Virus record (IMG/VR): IMGVR_UViG_3300043410_001607
Coordinates: 1-30,015 of that record
Direction: 5' to 3' (one strand)
DNA: 30,015 nt
From: a virus
Shown: one piece after another, positions 7,450 to 19,800 of the stretch
How positions within the stretch are numbered: the stretch's first letter is position 1
Layout: every line of letters begins with the position of its first letter
Position numbers and translations under genes: made by a program
Notes under the pieces: generated by a model
Seen by the model: the letters and a program-made list of their open reading frames with translations, nothing else
What the model was told of the DNA's origin: nothing
Database searches by the model: none

Positions 7450-10400
7450 ATGACAGCTACATCAAGACAAAATAACTTAATTCTTAACGAAGATTGGACT
7501 AGGATTTATCAGACATTTAAAAATGCTGATTTTAAATCTTACGACTTTGAAAACCTTCGTAGGGTTATTATCGAATACGTTCGAGAAAATTACCCAGAAG
7601 ATTTTAACGATTACATCGAATCAAGCGAATACTTGGCGTTAATTGACGCCATAGCATTTTTAGGACAAAGTTTAAGTTTCCGTATTGATCTAGCTAGCCG
7701 AGAAAACTTTATTGAATTAGCTGAACGTAAAGAAAGTGTTTTAAAATTAGCTAGAATGCTAAGTTATACTCCTAAAAGAAATTTACCATCTAAGGGTCTT
7801 TTAAAGTTTGATACAATTTCTACAACAGAGGATATTGTTGATAGTAACGGAAAAAATTTATCAAAACAAATTATTATTTGGAACGATCCAACAAATTCTA
7901 ATTGGAGCGAACAATTTCTTCTAGTTCTTAATGCTGCAATGGCAGACAATACAGAATTTGGCCGCAGCCAAGGAACTAGTACTATTGATGGGATTACCAC
8001 AGACCAATATAGATTAAGAACATCTAATAGAGATATTCCTCTTTATACTTTCAGTAAAAACGTTGCAGGAAGAAGAATGTCGTTTGAATTAGTTAGCACA
8101 ACATTCAAAGGCGAAGAAGAAATTTACGAAGAAGCACCGACTCCTGCAAATCAATTAGGATTCATTTACAAAAATGACAATAAAGGTCCGGCAAGTTTAA
8201 ACAATGGATTCTTTTTAATGTTTAAACAAGGTAGTTTAGAATTAGCAGATTTTTCTATTGCAGTTCCTACAACCAATGAAAAAGTTTCTGTTGATGCAGA
8301 AGGTATTAATAATGATGACATTTGGTTATATTCTTTAAATTCTTCCGGAGCACAAACAACAGAGTGGTTACAAGTTCCAAACTTAATTGGAAATAATATT
8401 GCCTATAACAGCTTAGTAAATCAAGTTAAAAACATATATTCTGTGGTTACTAAAGATAAAGACAAAGTTGATTTGTTATTCTCCGATGGCGTCTATGGAA
8501 ATTTACCTCAAGGCAATTTTAGAATTTACTATCGTGTGAGCAACGGATTAAGTTATTCTATTACTCCTAGCGACATGCGAGGCATTAGTATATCAATTCC
8601 TTATATTAATAAATTAGGATCAGCACATACTTTAACAATTAGTATGAGTTTAAAATATACCGTCTCGTCGTCAACACCTAGTGAAAGTATTGATAGTATT
8701 CGTGCAAATGCACCAGCGTCTTACTATACACAAAATAGAATGATTACTGGAGAAGATTACAATCTTGCTCCTTTGACCAGTAGCCAAGATATTTTAAAAG
8801 TTAAAGCTATTAATAGGACATCAAGTGGCATTAGTAGAAATTTTGATATTATAGATGCTAGCGGAAAATATTCAAGTATTGATGTATTTGCTGACGACGG
8901 ATTAATTTATAAAAACGAAATTGAAACAACATTAGGTTTTAAATTTACAAATAAAATTGAAATTTATAATTTTATTAGAAACAAAATTGAACCGTTAATT
9001 AGCAGCACAGATGTGTTTAATTTCTATATAACAAAATATACAAAAATTTTATTTACAGATCCAACATCGGTTTGGAAATCAGTAACAACAGCAACTAATA
9101 GTTCGACAGGCTATTTTATAAGTGGTGTTGATTCTTCTTTATTAAAAACTGGTGTTTACACAAATAACACATTAAAATATTTGTTACCAGATTCTGTTGT
9201 TAAATTTGTTCCACCTACTGGTAAAGCATTTAAAAATGGAAAATTAGTTACAGAAGATTTAACAGATCCTTTACAGAAATCTTACATATGGTCTAAAGTT
9301 GTAAGAGTAGTTGGCGATGGTACAAACGCTGGTCGCGGTGCGTTAAGCACAGGTCTTGGCCCAATTACGTTCAGTGATATTATTCCTTCGGGTGCAGTTG
9401 CTTTTCAGATTGTACCAAAATGGGTTTCAAATTTACCAAATGCATTTGAAACTGAAATGGCAAACCTTGCATTTTCAAATTTAAATTTTGGATTAAGATA
9501 TGACATTGAAGCTGCTGCCTGGAAAATTATTACTGCTGCAAACTTAGACTTAATTAATAGTTTTAGCCTTGGCAAAGCTGGTGATACATCAAATTCAGGA
9601 ATTGACTCTTCTTGGATTATTGCTTTTGTTAAAGAACCAGACAAATATGTTGTTCATGTAAGAAGCATGGAATATATTTTTGCCAGCATTAGAAAAAATC
9701 GTTTTTATTTTGATTCAAATCAAAAAATTTACGATAGTAAAACAAATAAAGTTGTTAAAGATCAAATTAAAGTATTAGGTATTAATACTGATAATGGTTT
9801 AATTGAATACTTAAAACAAGACCTTGTTTTTGAAATTAGTGATAGTATTCGTTTTGAGGACGGATATCAAAGCACTGATGCAATTAAAATTGCATTTGCA
9901 GATTCTGACGATGACGGAGTTATTGATGATCCTGATGAGTTTATTAGAATTGTGGGAGAAGATTCTGCAAATAAATTTTTATTTTTCCAAGAAACAATAG
10001 ATGATACTGGCGCAAAAATATTCCAGTATTTTGATAATAGTAACGACGACATTTTATTAGCCGCTAAAGAGATCGATGTAAAGGTTACAGATTATTCAGA
10101 TGGCCAGCTTGTCTATTTTTATGACATTGCTGAAGATGTTGTAAAAATGGCTGATAGAACAACTAATACATTTGTTCTTCAAAGTAATTTTAGAGCAAAT
10201 ATAGGTAGAGCAGGAATTAAATTCCAGTATCTGCATCATGCAAATGTTGATCGTAGGATTGATCCAAGCGTGAGTAATATTATTGATGTTTATCTATTAA
10301 CAAGATCGTATGATACTGATTTTAGAAATTATTTGCAAGGGGTATTAACAAAAATGCCTGAGCCACCAACAACGGAAAGTCTACGTATTTCATTTGGTGG

Positions 10401-10857
10401 AAATTTAAATGCAATTAAATCTATAAGTGATGATATTGTTTATCATCCTGTATCTTACAAAGTATTATTTGGTTCTACTGCAGATGAAAGATTACAAGCA
10501 ATATTTAAAATTGTAAAAAATTCATCAAAGACAATTAACGACAACGATTTAAAAGTTAGAATTATTGCAGCTATCAATGAATTTTTTGATTCATCAAATT
10601 GGGATTTTGGAGATAAGTTTTATCTTTCAGAATTAATAACCTATGTAATAAATTCAACATCGCCCGACATTACTAATATGATTATTGTACCAAGACAAGA
10701 ATCTCAAGTTTTTGGCAGCTTATTTGAAATTCAAAGTAGAGCAGATGAAATTTTTGTAAGCGGTGCAACCGTAGACGATATAGAAATAGTAACATCTATT
10801 AATGCAGCAGAAATTGGTGCAGTTTCTGGAACAATTATTACTTCAACGAGTGTTTAA
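7450..10857 (+). CDS. 6: gp6-like baseplate wedge protein (Baseplate_J type), enlarged
   Basis: The protein has 1135 residues. The N-terminal block (about 12-115) has DWTRIYQTFKNADFKSYDFE, YLALIDAIAFLGQSLSFRID, NFIELAERKESVLKLARMLS and Y-x-PKR. The middle block has APASYYTQNRMITGEDYN (421-438) followed by a VKAINRTSSGISR and DASGKYSS stretch. The C-terminal block (about 970-1135) has ISDDIVYHPVSYKVLFGS and FYLSELITYV. These are the gp6 features; in T4, gp6 dimers form the continuous ring of the inner baseplate that opens on contraction. T4 gp6 has 660 residues, so about 400 extra residues lie between the second and third blocks. They include an acidic loop, DSDDDGVIDDPDEF (818-831), resembling a calcium-binding thrombospondin type-3/EF-hand loop. 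The giant gene starts 2 bp after the stop. Confidence 0.85.
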   Translation: MTATSRQNNLILNEDWTRIYQTFKNADFKSYDFENLRRVIIEYVRENYPEDFNDYIESSEYLALIDAIAFLGQSLSFRIDLASRENFIELAERKESVLKLARMLSYTPKRNLPSKGLLKFDTISTTEDIVDSNGKNLSKQIIIWNDPTNSNWSEQFLLVLNAAMADNTEFGRSQGTSTIDGITTDQYRLRTSNRDIPLYTFSKNVAGRRMSFELVSTTFKGEEEIYEEAPTPANQLGFIYKNDNKGPASLNNGFFLMFKQGSLELADFSIAVPTTNEKVSVDAEGINNDDIWLYSLNSSGAQTTEWLQVPNLIGNNIAYNSLVNQVKNIYSVVTKDKDKVDLLFSDGVYGNLPQGNFRIYYRVSNGLSYSITPSDMRGISISIPYINKLGSAHTLTISMSLKYTVSSSTPSESIDSIRANAPASYYTQNRMITGEDYNLAPLTSSQDILKVKAINRTSSGISRNFDIIDASGKYSSIDVFADDGLIYKNEIETTLGFKFTNKIEIYNFIRNKIEPLISSTDVFNFYITKYTKILFTDPTSVWKSVTTATNSSTGYFISGVDSSLLKTGVYTNNTLKYLLPDSVVKFVPPTGKAFKNGKLVTEDLTDPLQKSYIWSKVVRVVGDGTNAGRGALSTGLGPITFSDIIPSGAVAFQIVPKWVSNLPNAFETEMANLAFSNLNFGLRYDIEAAAWKIITAANLDLINSFSLGKAGDTSNSGIDSSWIIAFVKEPDKYVVHVRSMEYIFASIRKNRFYFDSNQKIYDSKTNKVVKDQIKVLGINTDNGLIEYLKQDLVFEISDSIRFEDGYQSTDAIKIAFADSDDDGVIDDPDEFIRIVGEDSANKFLFFQETIDDTGAKIFQYFDNSNDDILLAAKEIDVKVTDYSDGQLVYFYDIAEDVVKMADRTTNTFVLQSNFRANIGRAGIKFQYLHHANVDRRIDPSVSNIIDVYLLTRSYDTDFRNYLQGVLTKMPEPPTTESLRISFGGNLNAIKSISDDIVYHPVSYKVLFGSTADERLQAIFKIVKNSSKTINDNDLKVRIIAAINEFFDSSNWDFGDKFYLSELITYVINSTSPDITNMIIVPRQESQVFGSLFEIQSRADEIFVSGATVDDIEIVTSINAAEIGAVSGTIITSTSV

Positions 10858-10859
10858 GA

Positions 10860-13800
10860 ATGGCAAAGTTTTTTCCAAAAAGTCAATTACCTATTAGAAA
10901 ATCATCTGATCTATTACCAAAAGTATTTCAGACAGATGCCAACGACAAATTTTTATCTGGTGTTTTAGATCCTCTAATCCAGCCAGGTACTTTAGAAAAA
11001 AATGTAGGATACGTTGGTCGCAGATATGGTAAAACCTATAATGGTTCAGATATCTATCTAGATACCGATGCAACTTTAAGAAGTAGATATCAACTAGAAC
11101 CTGGCGTTGTTCTTAAGAAAAACGGTAAGACGCAAAACTTCTATGATTTTATTGACTTTAAAAATATCTTAAAATATTTTGGTAATAACGAAGATAGAGA
11201 TGATTTAATTGATCAACATCAACACTATAGTTGGAATCCTCCTATTAATTGGGATAAGTTTATTAACTATAGAGAATATTTTTGGATGCCTAGTGGACCT
11301 CCGCCTATAAGAATTTTAGGTCAAAGTTCTTCTATAACAAGTACATACAGAGTTAAATTAGGTGAAACATCATCTTTTATTTTCTCCCCAGATGGTTATA
11401 CAAATAATCCTAGAATAACATTATATAGAGGACAAAAATATAGATTTGTTGTAAACGCACCAGGCAACGGTTTTGTTATAAGAACTTCTTACGATACTGG
11501 TTCTTTAACATTTAATCCTGATTTATTTTATGCCCAAGGTTCTATAGTTGTATTCAACGGATCTGTATGGAGAGCAAAAGTTCCTGTATTTCCAGCTGAC
11601 GGTAGTTCAATAACAACGGAATCACAAGATTGGGAATTTGTAGAAATAGTAAATGCAAATTCAAAAGCATTAGATTATACTAAAGGAATTACAAACTTTG
11701 GTGTTGAAAACGGAACACTAACATTTGAGGTCTCGTATGACGCACCAGATTTACTATACTATCAAAGTTTAACAGATCCAAATAAATTTGGACAGATTAT
11801 TATTTCTGATATTGAAGAAAATTCAAAAATTAATATTAATGATGATATTATTGGAAAAGAAACTTATACTAGCAGTAATGGTATAGAATTAAGTAATGGA
11901 ATGATTATTAATTTTGGCGGAACCGTTGAGCCAAAAAAATATTCAACTGGTAATTGGTTAGTTGAAGGAGTTGGTAAATCAATATCTTTAACTAAGTTTG
12001 ACGACCTAGTTGTTCCTGTTTTAACTTCCGATGTTCCTGAAGTATTATTTGATAATGAAGGATTTGACACAGCACCGTTTGATGATGCAAGTTCATATCC
12101 GGGGTCAAAAGATTACATTACAATTTCTAAGAGCAGTAAAGATTTAAATCCGTGGAGTCGATACAATCGTTGGTTCCATAGAAGCGTTTTAGAACTTTCT
12201 TTTAAATTATCCGGTGAAGATTTTTATCATGACGAATCTGCTAGAGCAAAACGTCCTATTATAGAATTCTTACCTGACTTAAAATTATATAGACACGGTA
12301 CTGCTGCTAAAGATACCGTAGATTATATTGATACATTCACTTCAGATGTATTTTCTAAAATTGAAGGAAGTACAGGTTATAGCATCGATGGCGAACCATT
12401 GTTCAACGGAGCAAGAATTCTAATCACAGCTGATACTGATAGTCTTGCTAATAACAGAATTTATCAAGTTAAGTTTTTTACTCAAAACGGTCAAAATCAA
12501 ATTACTCTAATTAAAACAGATGATACCGAATCAATAATTGGAGAAACATTATTAGTACGCAGAGGAAAGAAAAATAAAGGAACAATGTTCTATTATAACG
12601 GAACATCGTGGTTGCCTAGCCAAGAAAAAACTAAAGTTAACCAAGCACCTTTATTTGACGCATTTGATGAAAACGGTGTAAGTTTTTCAGATAAAGACAC
12701 ATATCCTGTGTCAACATTCTACGGAACTAAAATTTTAGGATACAAAGAAAATTCTGGAGTATCAGATGTAGAATTAGGGTTTTCAATCAGCTATCTTAAT
12801 ATTAATAATGTTGGAGATATTAGTTTTGATTTTGTTTGGGATTCTGAATATTTTACCTATGAACTTTCAAGAAAAACGTATTCAAAAAAACTTAATACCG
12901 GTTTTTGTAAATTTAATATAACAAATGAATATGTAAACCACTGGATTGAAACAGAACAAAAATATCTTCAGCCAATTATCGATTCGCAAGTAATTGTAAA
13001 TTCAACCAATACGGTTTATTTTAATACCGTTGATTGGTCAAAAGTCACAGACCAAGATGAAATTTATTTTTATAAAAACGGAGAAAGATATACTGATTCG
13101 TACATAAGACAAGGTGGCAATTTTATTTTTGTTAATACCTTTGCTGCTAAAGATGTTCTAGTAATAAAAATCTTTTGTGAATTAATCCCAGAAGAAGGTT
13201 ATTATGAAGTTCCAGTTGGGTTAGAAAAAAATCCTTTAAACAACGAGTTAACAACCTTTACATTTGGTCAGGCAGTTGATCATGTTTCGTCTGGCCTAGA
13301 GTTTTATAACGGATTTACTGGACTTGTTGTAGGAAATAATTCATTAAGAGATTTAGACGGATATCAGTCATATACTAAACGTTTTTTAAAACACGAAAGT
13401 GTTTCGTCGGTAGCATTAACATTATTGGTTGATAAACAAATTAATTTAATTAAAGCTCTTCGATATGCTAAAAAATCTTATACTGATTTTAAACATAACT
13501 TTATTAAAATTTCTGGCGAATTAGACTTTGATGGAAACATTCCACAATTTGTTGATAATATTATTAACGAATTAACACGAGGAAAAAACTCTTCTAGCCC
13601 ATTTGTAGATTCTGATATGATTGGCAGTGGAGCATATACAAATTTAATATATGAAGTTGAAGATGTTGATATTAATACATTTGTTATTTCAAATAAATTT
13701 GATTTAAACACTTTAAGCAATAGAGCAGTTTATCTATACATTAATAATCAACAATTAATTAGCGGCGTTGATTACGAATTTAATAGTGATTTTTCTTTTG

Positions 13801-16800
13801 TTAATATTCTAAAAACATTAAGCGTGGGCGACATTATTGAAATTAAAGAATATGTGTCATCTGGATTTAATCATATACCGCAAACTCCAACCAAGATTGG
13901 ATTATTTAAAAAATATGTCCCTGAAAAGTTTTTAGATGACACATTTGTTGAACCAAAGTATATGATACAAGGTCACGACGGTAGTTTAACAACAGCATTT
14001 AATGATTATAGAGATGATGCGTTGCTTGAATTAGAATTAAGAATTTTTAATAATATTAAAAAAGAATACGATGAACAAATTTTTGATATTGACAAAATTT
14101 CTGGCGGATATTATAAAACTGGAATTTTTGAGTTTAATCAAATTACAAAAATAAACACTCAGGAATTTTTAAAATGGATTGCTGACACAAATATTGATTA
14201 TATAAGCAATAGTTATTTTGACAGCGAAAATTCTTTCACCTACACATATTCTAATATGGCTGATCCATCTGGTCTTGAAAATTTACCAGGCTGGTGGAGA
14301 GGGGTGTACAAATATTTTTACGACACTGACAGACCACATCGTTGTCCGTGGGAAATGTTAGGTTTTTCTATCAAGCCTACTTGGTGGGAAGATGAATACG
14401 GTCCAGCTCCGTATACAAGAAATAATTTATTATTATGGGAAGATCTTGCAGCAGGATTAATTCGTCAAGGTCCTAGAGCAGGAGTTCATAAGCGATATAT
14501 TAGATCAACTCTAATGACACATATTCCTGTAGACGGCGACGGAAAACTTTTAAGTCCTTTAGATTCAAATTTAGCACAAAACTTTTCTTTGATTAATAAT
14601 CAAGGAGATTTTAATTTTGGTGATATTTCTCCTGCTGAACATGCATGGTATAGCAGTAGCGAATATCCATTTGCTACAATTATAGGAATGTCTTTATTAA
14701 GACCATTTGAGTTTATCGGCAAAAATTTTGATAATTCAAAAATAGTTCGAAATAAATTAAATCAACTAGTACATACTTCTACCGGAGTATTTGTCAAAGT
14801 TGAAGATTTAATTAATTCTAGCTCAGGCGGATATTCAACAACAGGATTAGTTTCATATGTTGTCGATTATTTAAAGAGCCATAACATTCAAGAAAATGTA
14901 TTAAAAGAAAAATTAAATGAAATTGATGTGTTTTTAACTCATAGACTTTCTGGCTTTGTTGATCAAACACAACAACGATTTATTCTTGATTCTAAAAATC
15001 CAAATTCTACATCCTCAAATATTTTTGTTCCAATTGAGAATCAAGAAATTTATTATAATGTCAGTGCCCCAATATCAAGCATTGTTTATAGTGCAGTTAT
15101 TGTTGAAAAAATGACCAACGGATGGAAAATTAGTGGTTACGACTTTTTAGATCCTCATTTTTCATATTTTGCCCCAGTAATAAGTCAAGTTGATCCGTTA
15201 ATATCGGTGGGCGGTGTATCTGAAAATTTTGTTAATTGGACTGAAGATAAATTTTATGGTAACGGAGTCGTTGCGCGATACAATAACGAATACTATAGAA
15301 GTATAAAAAGTCATCAGAGCAGCTCAATATTTGATTTAACTTTGTGGAAAAAACTTCCAGACCTTCCAAAGAAAGATGATATACAAGCATTTAAGAGAAG
15401 AACATTTAATACAATTAGAGAGCAAAAAATAAGTTATGGAACAACCATTAGTACAATACAAGGAGTGGTTGACTTTTTACTAGGGTATGAACAATATCTA
15501 ATTTCTAAAGGATTTAAATTCGATAGATACGATACAGATAGTAAAGTAACACAAGATTGGTTCACCAGTGCTAAAGAATTTATGTACTGGACACAACATA
15601 ATTGGGCTCCCGGATCTTTATTAACCCTGAGCCCTGCGGCCGAAAAAATGGAAGTTTCTTATCCAGTTGGCGTGCCTGATAATTTATTAGATAGTTTTTA
15701 TGAGTATCAAGTTTTTAGAGGTGACGGACAACCTCTGACTCCCAATTTCTTAAATATCAAACGTGATTTTCAAAACATTACAATCGAAACAACAAATACA
15801 ACAGAAGGAATTTATTTCTTTAAAGCACATTTAGTATTAAAAGAACACGTTGTTATTTTTGATGATAGAACCGTTTTTAATGATGTTATCTATGATAAGA
15901 CAACAGGGTATCGTCAAGAAAGAGTTAAATCAAGAGGATTCCGTACCGTTGATTGGGACGGAGATTATACTAGTCCTGGATTCTTATTTGACAATGTTGA
16001 TATAGAAGCATGGCAACCGTATACCGATTACAAGTTAGGAGACATTGTTAATTACAAGAGTTACAATTGGGTAACAAACACTAACCACACATCAACAGAA
16101 CAATTTATAAATTCTTATTGGACTAAATTAGATTCGACTCCTAGCAAACGACTAGTACCAAATTTTGATTATAGAATTAATCAGTTTGAGGATTATTATA
16201 ATCTTGATTCAGACGGTTTAGGATCGAGCCAGCGCGACTTAGGTCGTCATGCGGTCGGATATCAGACTAGAGAGTATTTGCAAAATCTTGCAGAAGATGA
16301 TGTAACTCAGTTCCAACTATATCAAGGTTTTATTAGAGAAAAAGGCACATTAAATGCTGCTGTTAAAATCTTTGATAAACTTAGTAAGACAACAGAAGAT
16401 AGTATTATTCTAAATGAAGAATGGGCATTTAAAGTAGGAACCCTTGGCGGTGTAGATGAATTAAATGAAATTGAATTTTCATTTAATAAAGATTCTTTAC
16501 AAGTAAATCCGCAACCTATGATTTTTGTTTCGTCTGCTTACACTGGAGTTATTCTTGATCAATATTTAAGAATTCCTGCAGCAGATTTTACAAATTCTCC
16601 CTCACCGTTTACTACCTCAATTATTCCTAAAACTGATTTTGATCAATTCCAGTCAGCAGGATATGTAAAACTTGATCAAATTGATTTTATTATAAAAAAT
16701 AGATCAGACTTAGAATCTCTTGATATTACACAAGTTAAAGATGGAGACCACTTCTGGGTTACATTTGATAACTCTACATGGACGGTTTTACGTTTTACCA

Positions 16801-19800
16801 GAAAGCCGTTATTAACTTTAATTTCTGCAACCAAGACAGGTACAACTATAGAAATTGTTTTTAATCGTAGACATGCCTTTAGTGTCGATGATTACATAGG
16901 TATTAATGATGTTCTTAATTTAACTGGTTTTTATAAAATAAATGCAGTAGATCTTTTGTCGGTTACTATATCGTGTGCTTCTGATGCTAAAGATCCGTTA
17001 GTTGACACAAGTACACTTATTCGAGTATATGGCTTGGATAATGTAAGATTTGAATCTGGATCCAGTGTAGATCAGGAGTACGTAGCATTATTACCTAATA
17101 ATTCAAAATTATGGTTTGATTCTAATGATAGCGGTTTATGGGAAGTTGTACAAAAAAATAAAGTCTTTAGTTATAAGTTTATAAGTGATTATGGCACAAC
17201 CGTGCCTAGTGGTACAGGTCAGGCAGTTTGTTACGTTGAAAGACTACAACAAACAATTACAAGCATGCCGTCGAACTCTATGGTTCTTGTTTACGTTGAA
17301 GGTCCAACCGGATTAAAAATTAAACAAACATTTGCGCCAGAACCCGAATTATACTTGTTATTGTCTAATTCGTTTGGTGAAGAGTTATCAGTTAGTCCAG
17401 ACGGGCATTTCTTAGCAGTTGGTTGTCCTAGAGCATCTGGTGTTCCGTCTGCCTTTGTTGGAGTTTTTGATCCAACAGCAGATTATCTAACTGGAGATGT
17501 AGTTGAACATGCCGGTAAATTGTGGAAAGCTACAATAGACGTTTCTGGTGACGGCAGCACGATCGACATTCAAAGCAACGATTGGGAACCAGTGTCTTTG
17601 TTAACTTATGATCCAAACTTTGGTAGAGGAGAAGGGTTTAGAAATCAAGGAGCAGTTTCAATTTATGTATGGAACAATCAAAACTGGTCATTGTCAACTA
17701 CAATTGTAAGTCCAAGACCGGCGTTTGACGAAAACTTTGGATCTAAAATTTCTATATCAAAATCTGGATCAGATTATTGGATGGCAGTTTCTGCTCCAGG
17801 ATCTTTAGATAATAGAGGAAGAATTTATCTTTACAAGTATAATAGCGAAACACTAGCTTGGGAACAACACGAAAACAATAATTATGTTGGAATATATGTA
17901 TCAGACCCAGCTAGAAAATATCCAAAAGATTCAATTGTTTGGTGGAATAATTCTTATTGGAGAGCAATAGAAGATACCAACGGTGATGGAAGTACAATTA
18001 GTGTTAGCTCCCCAGACTGGGTAAAAATTGATGATATATCAAGTCAATCTTCTTTACCGACGAATGTGTCAATTGAAGACGATGGATCAACTATTTCCTC
18101 TGGTTTATTAAGCGAGTCTGATCTAGCAGAACTTACTAAACAGGGAGATATGTTTGGATCTTCGATGGCAATGAACAAAGATGGATCAGTTTTAGTTGTT
18201 GGTGTTGCTGATAGTGATGGCATATATTTTGCAAATTATAAAGGCGTGTGGTCTGCTACACAAGAATATATTGCAGGTGATGTTGTAAAATTCCAAGGAT
18301 ACTATCATAGATTAACAAACGTTCGCCCAGAAGATCCGGTTGACTCTGCAACATATAGAAGCTTGGGAGAATATCCAGACGATGGATTGCCTTGGATTAA
18401 TGTAGGTGATAGCACAATTCCGTATTCAACAGGAAAGGTTTACATTTATCAACGAGATAGCAACAGCGTTTACAAATTAAAACAAACTATAACTGCTGGC
18501 TCAATAGGATTATTTGACGATACAGGAAATAATGAATCTATTACGGTAGGCGACAAATTTGGATTCTCTGTAGATGTTGATTCAACAGGGCAACATATTG
18601 TTATCAGTGCTCCGCAGGCAGATATTAATTTGCAAAATCAAGGAGCTGTGTACTATTTCTCTTCAACTAGTTTAACCAACCCAGAGTGGAGATTAAAACA
18701 AAAATTAGAAAGTTTTGAAGAATATAATAATCTATTATTTGGATCTGATGTTTCTATTAGTTCTGGAACTGAGAGAATCGTTGTTGGCGCAAAAAATGCT
18801 CCGTACAAATCTTATGCATATTTTGAAACCGGAACATCCTTTGATAAAAATTCAACAATATTCTCAACCTTCAACGGATATTCTGGACAAGTTTATTCCT
18901 TCGAAAGAGTTAGCGGCAAATATTTCTTAACAGAGAAATTAGAAGCTAATGTAACCAATAACGAATCTTTTGGTTATGCAATAGATGCATCATCTGATGT
19001 TATTGTAGTTGGTTCTCCTGATTATAATTCTGGAGACGGTTTAGTTAGAACGTTTAGAAAAGACTCGTCTATAAAATCTTTAAAAACTTTAACTCTTCAA
19101 GAGCAATTAATTGATATTTCAAAGATTAAAAATATATCATTGATTGATGCTGTAAAAAATGTTAAGATTAGCGACATTGATTTCATTGACCCTATTAAAT
19201 TAAAAATATTAGGAATTGCAGAACAAGAACTTAATTTCAAGACACCGTACGATCCTGCCATTTATACAAATGGAATAGAAGAAACCGTCGTTGATCCGGA
19301 TGCTGCTTGGTTTTCAAAGAACGTTGGAAAGTTATGGTGGAATTTAGATACAGCTAAATGGTTGTATTATGAACAAGGTGATATTGCTTATCGAAACGGA
19401 AATTGGGGACAACTGGCCAAAGGATCAACTATTGATGTTTATGAATGGGTTGAAACTACTCTTTTACCGAGCGAATGGAGTGCATTAGCAGATACCACTG
19501 CCGGCCTTTCAGAAGGTATTTCAGGCCAACCTTTATATCCTAATGACGATGTATACTCTGTAAAACAATTTTACAATGAAATTACACAACAGATAACAGA
19601 AATAAAATATTATTATTGGGTTAAGGGCAGTACCGTTGTACCTCAAAATGTTAATAGAAAATTATCAGCCGGCGAAGTTGCGGCATTAATTGAAACCCCA
19701 ATCTCTAGTGGCAATCCAATTATTGCATTTATGGATAGCGATAAAGTACTGGCTTATAATTTTAATAAATTTTTAACATCCGGTAAAGCATTACTGAATA

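Noticed and set aside
17466-18410. Carbohydrate-active enzyme activity for the giant protein
   Set aside because: Only binding-module-like patterns are visible. I found no catalytic motif of a glycosidase or lyase.
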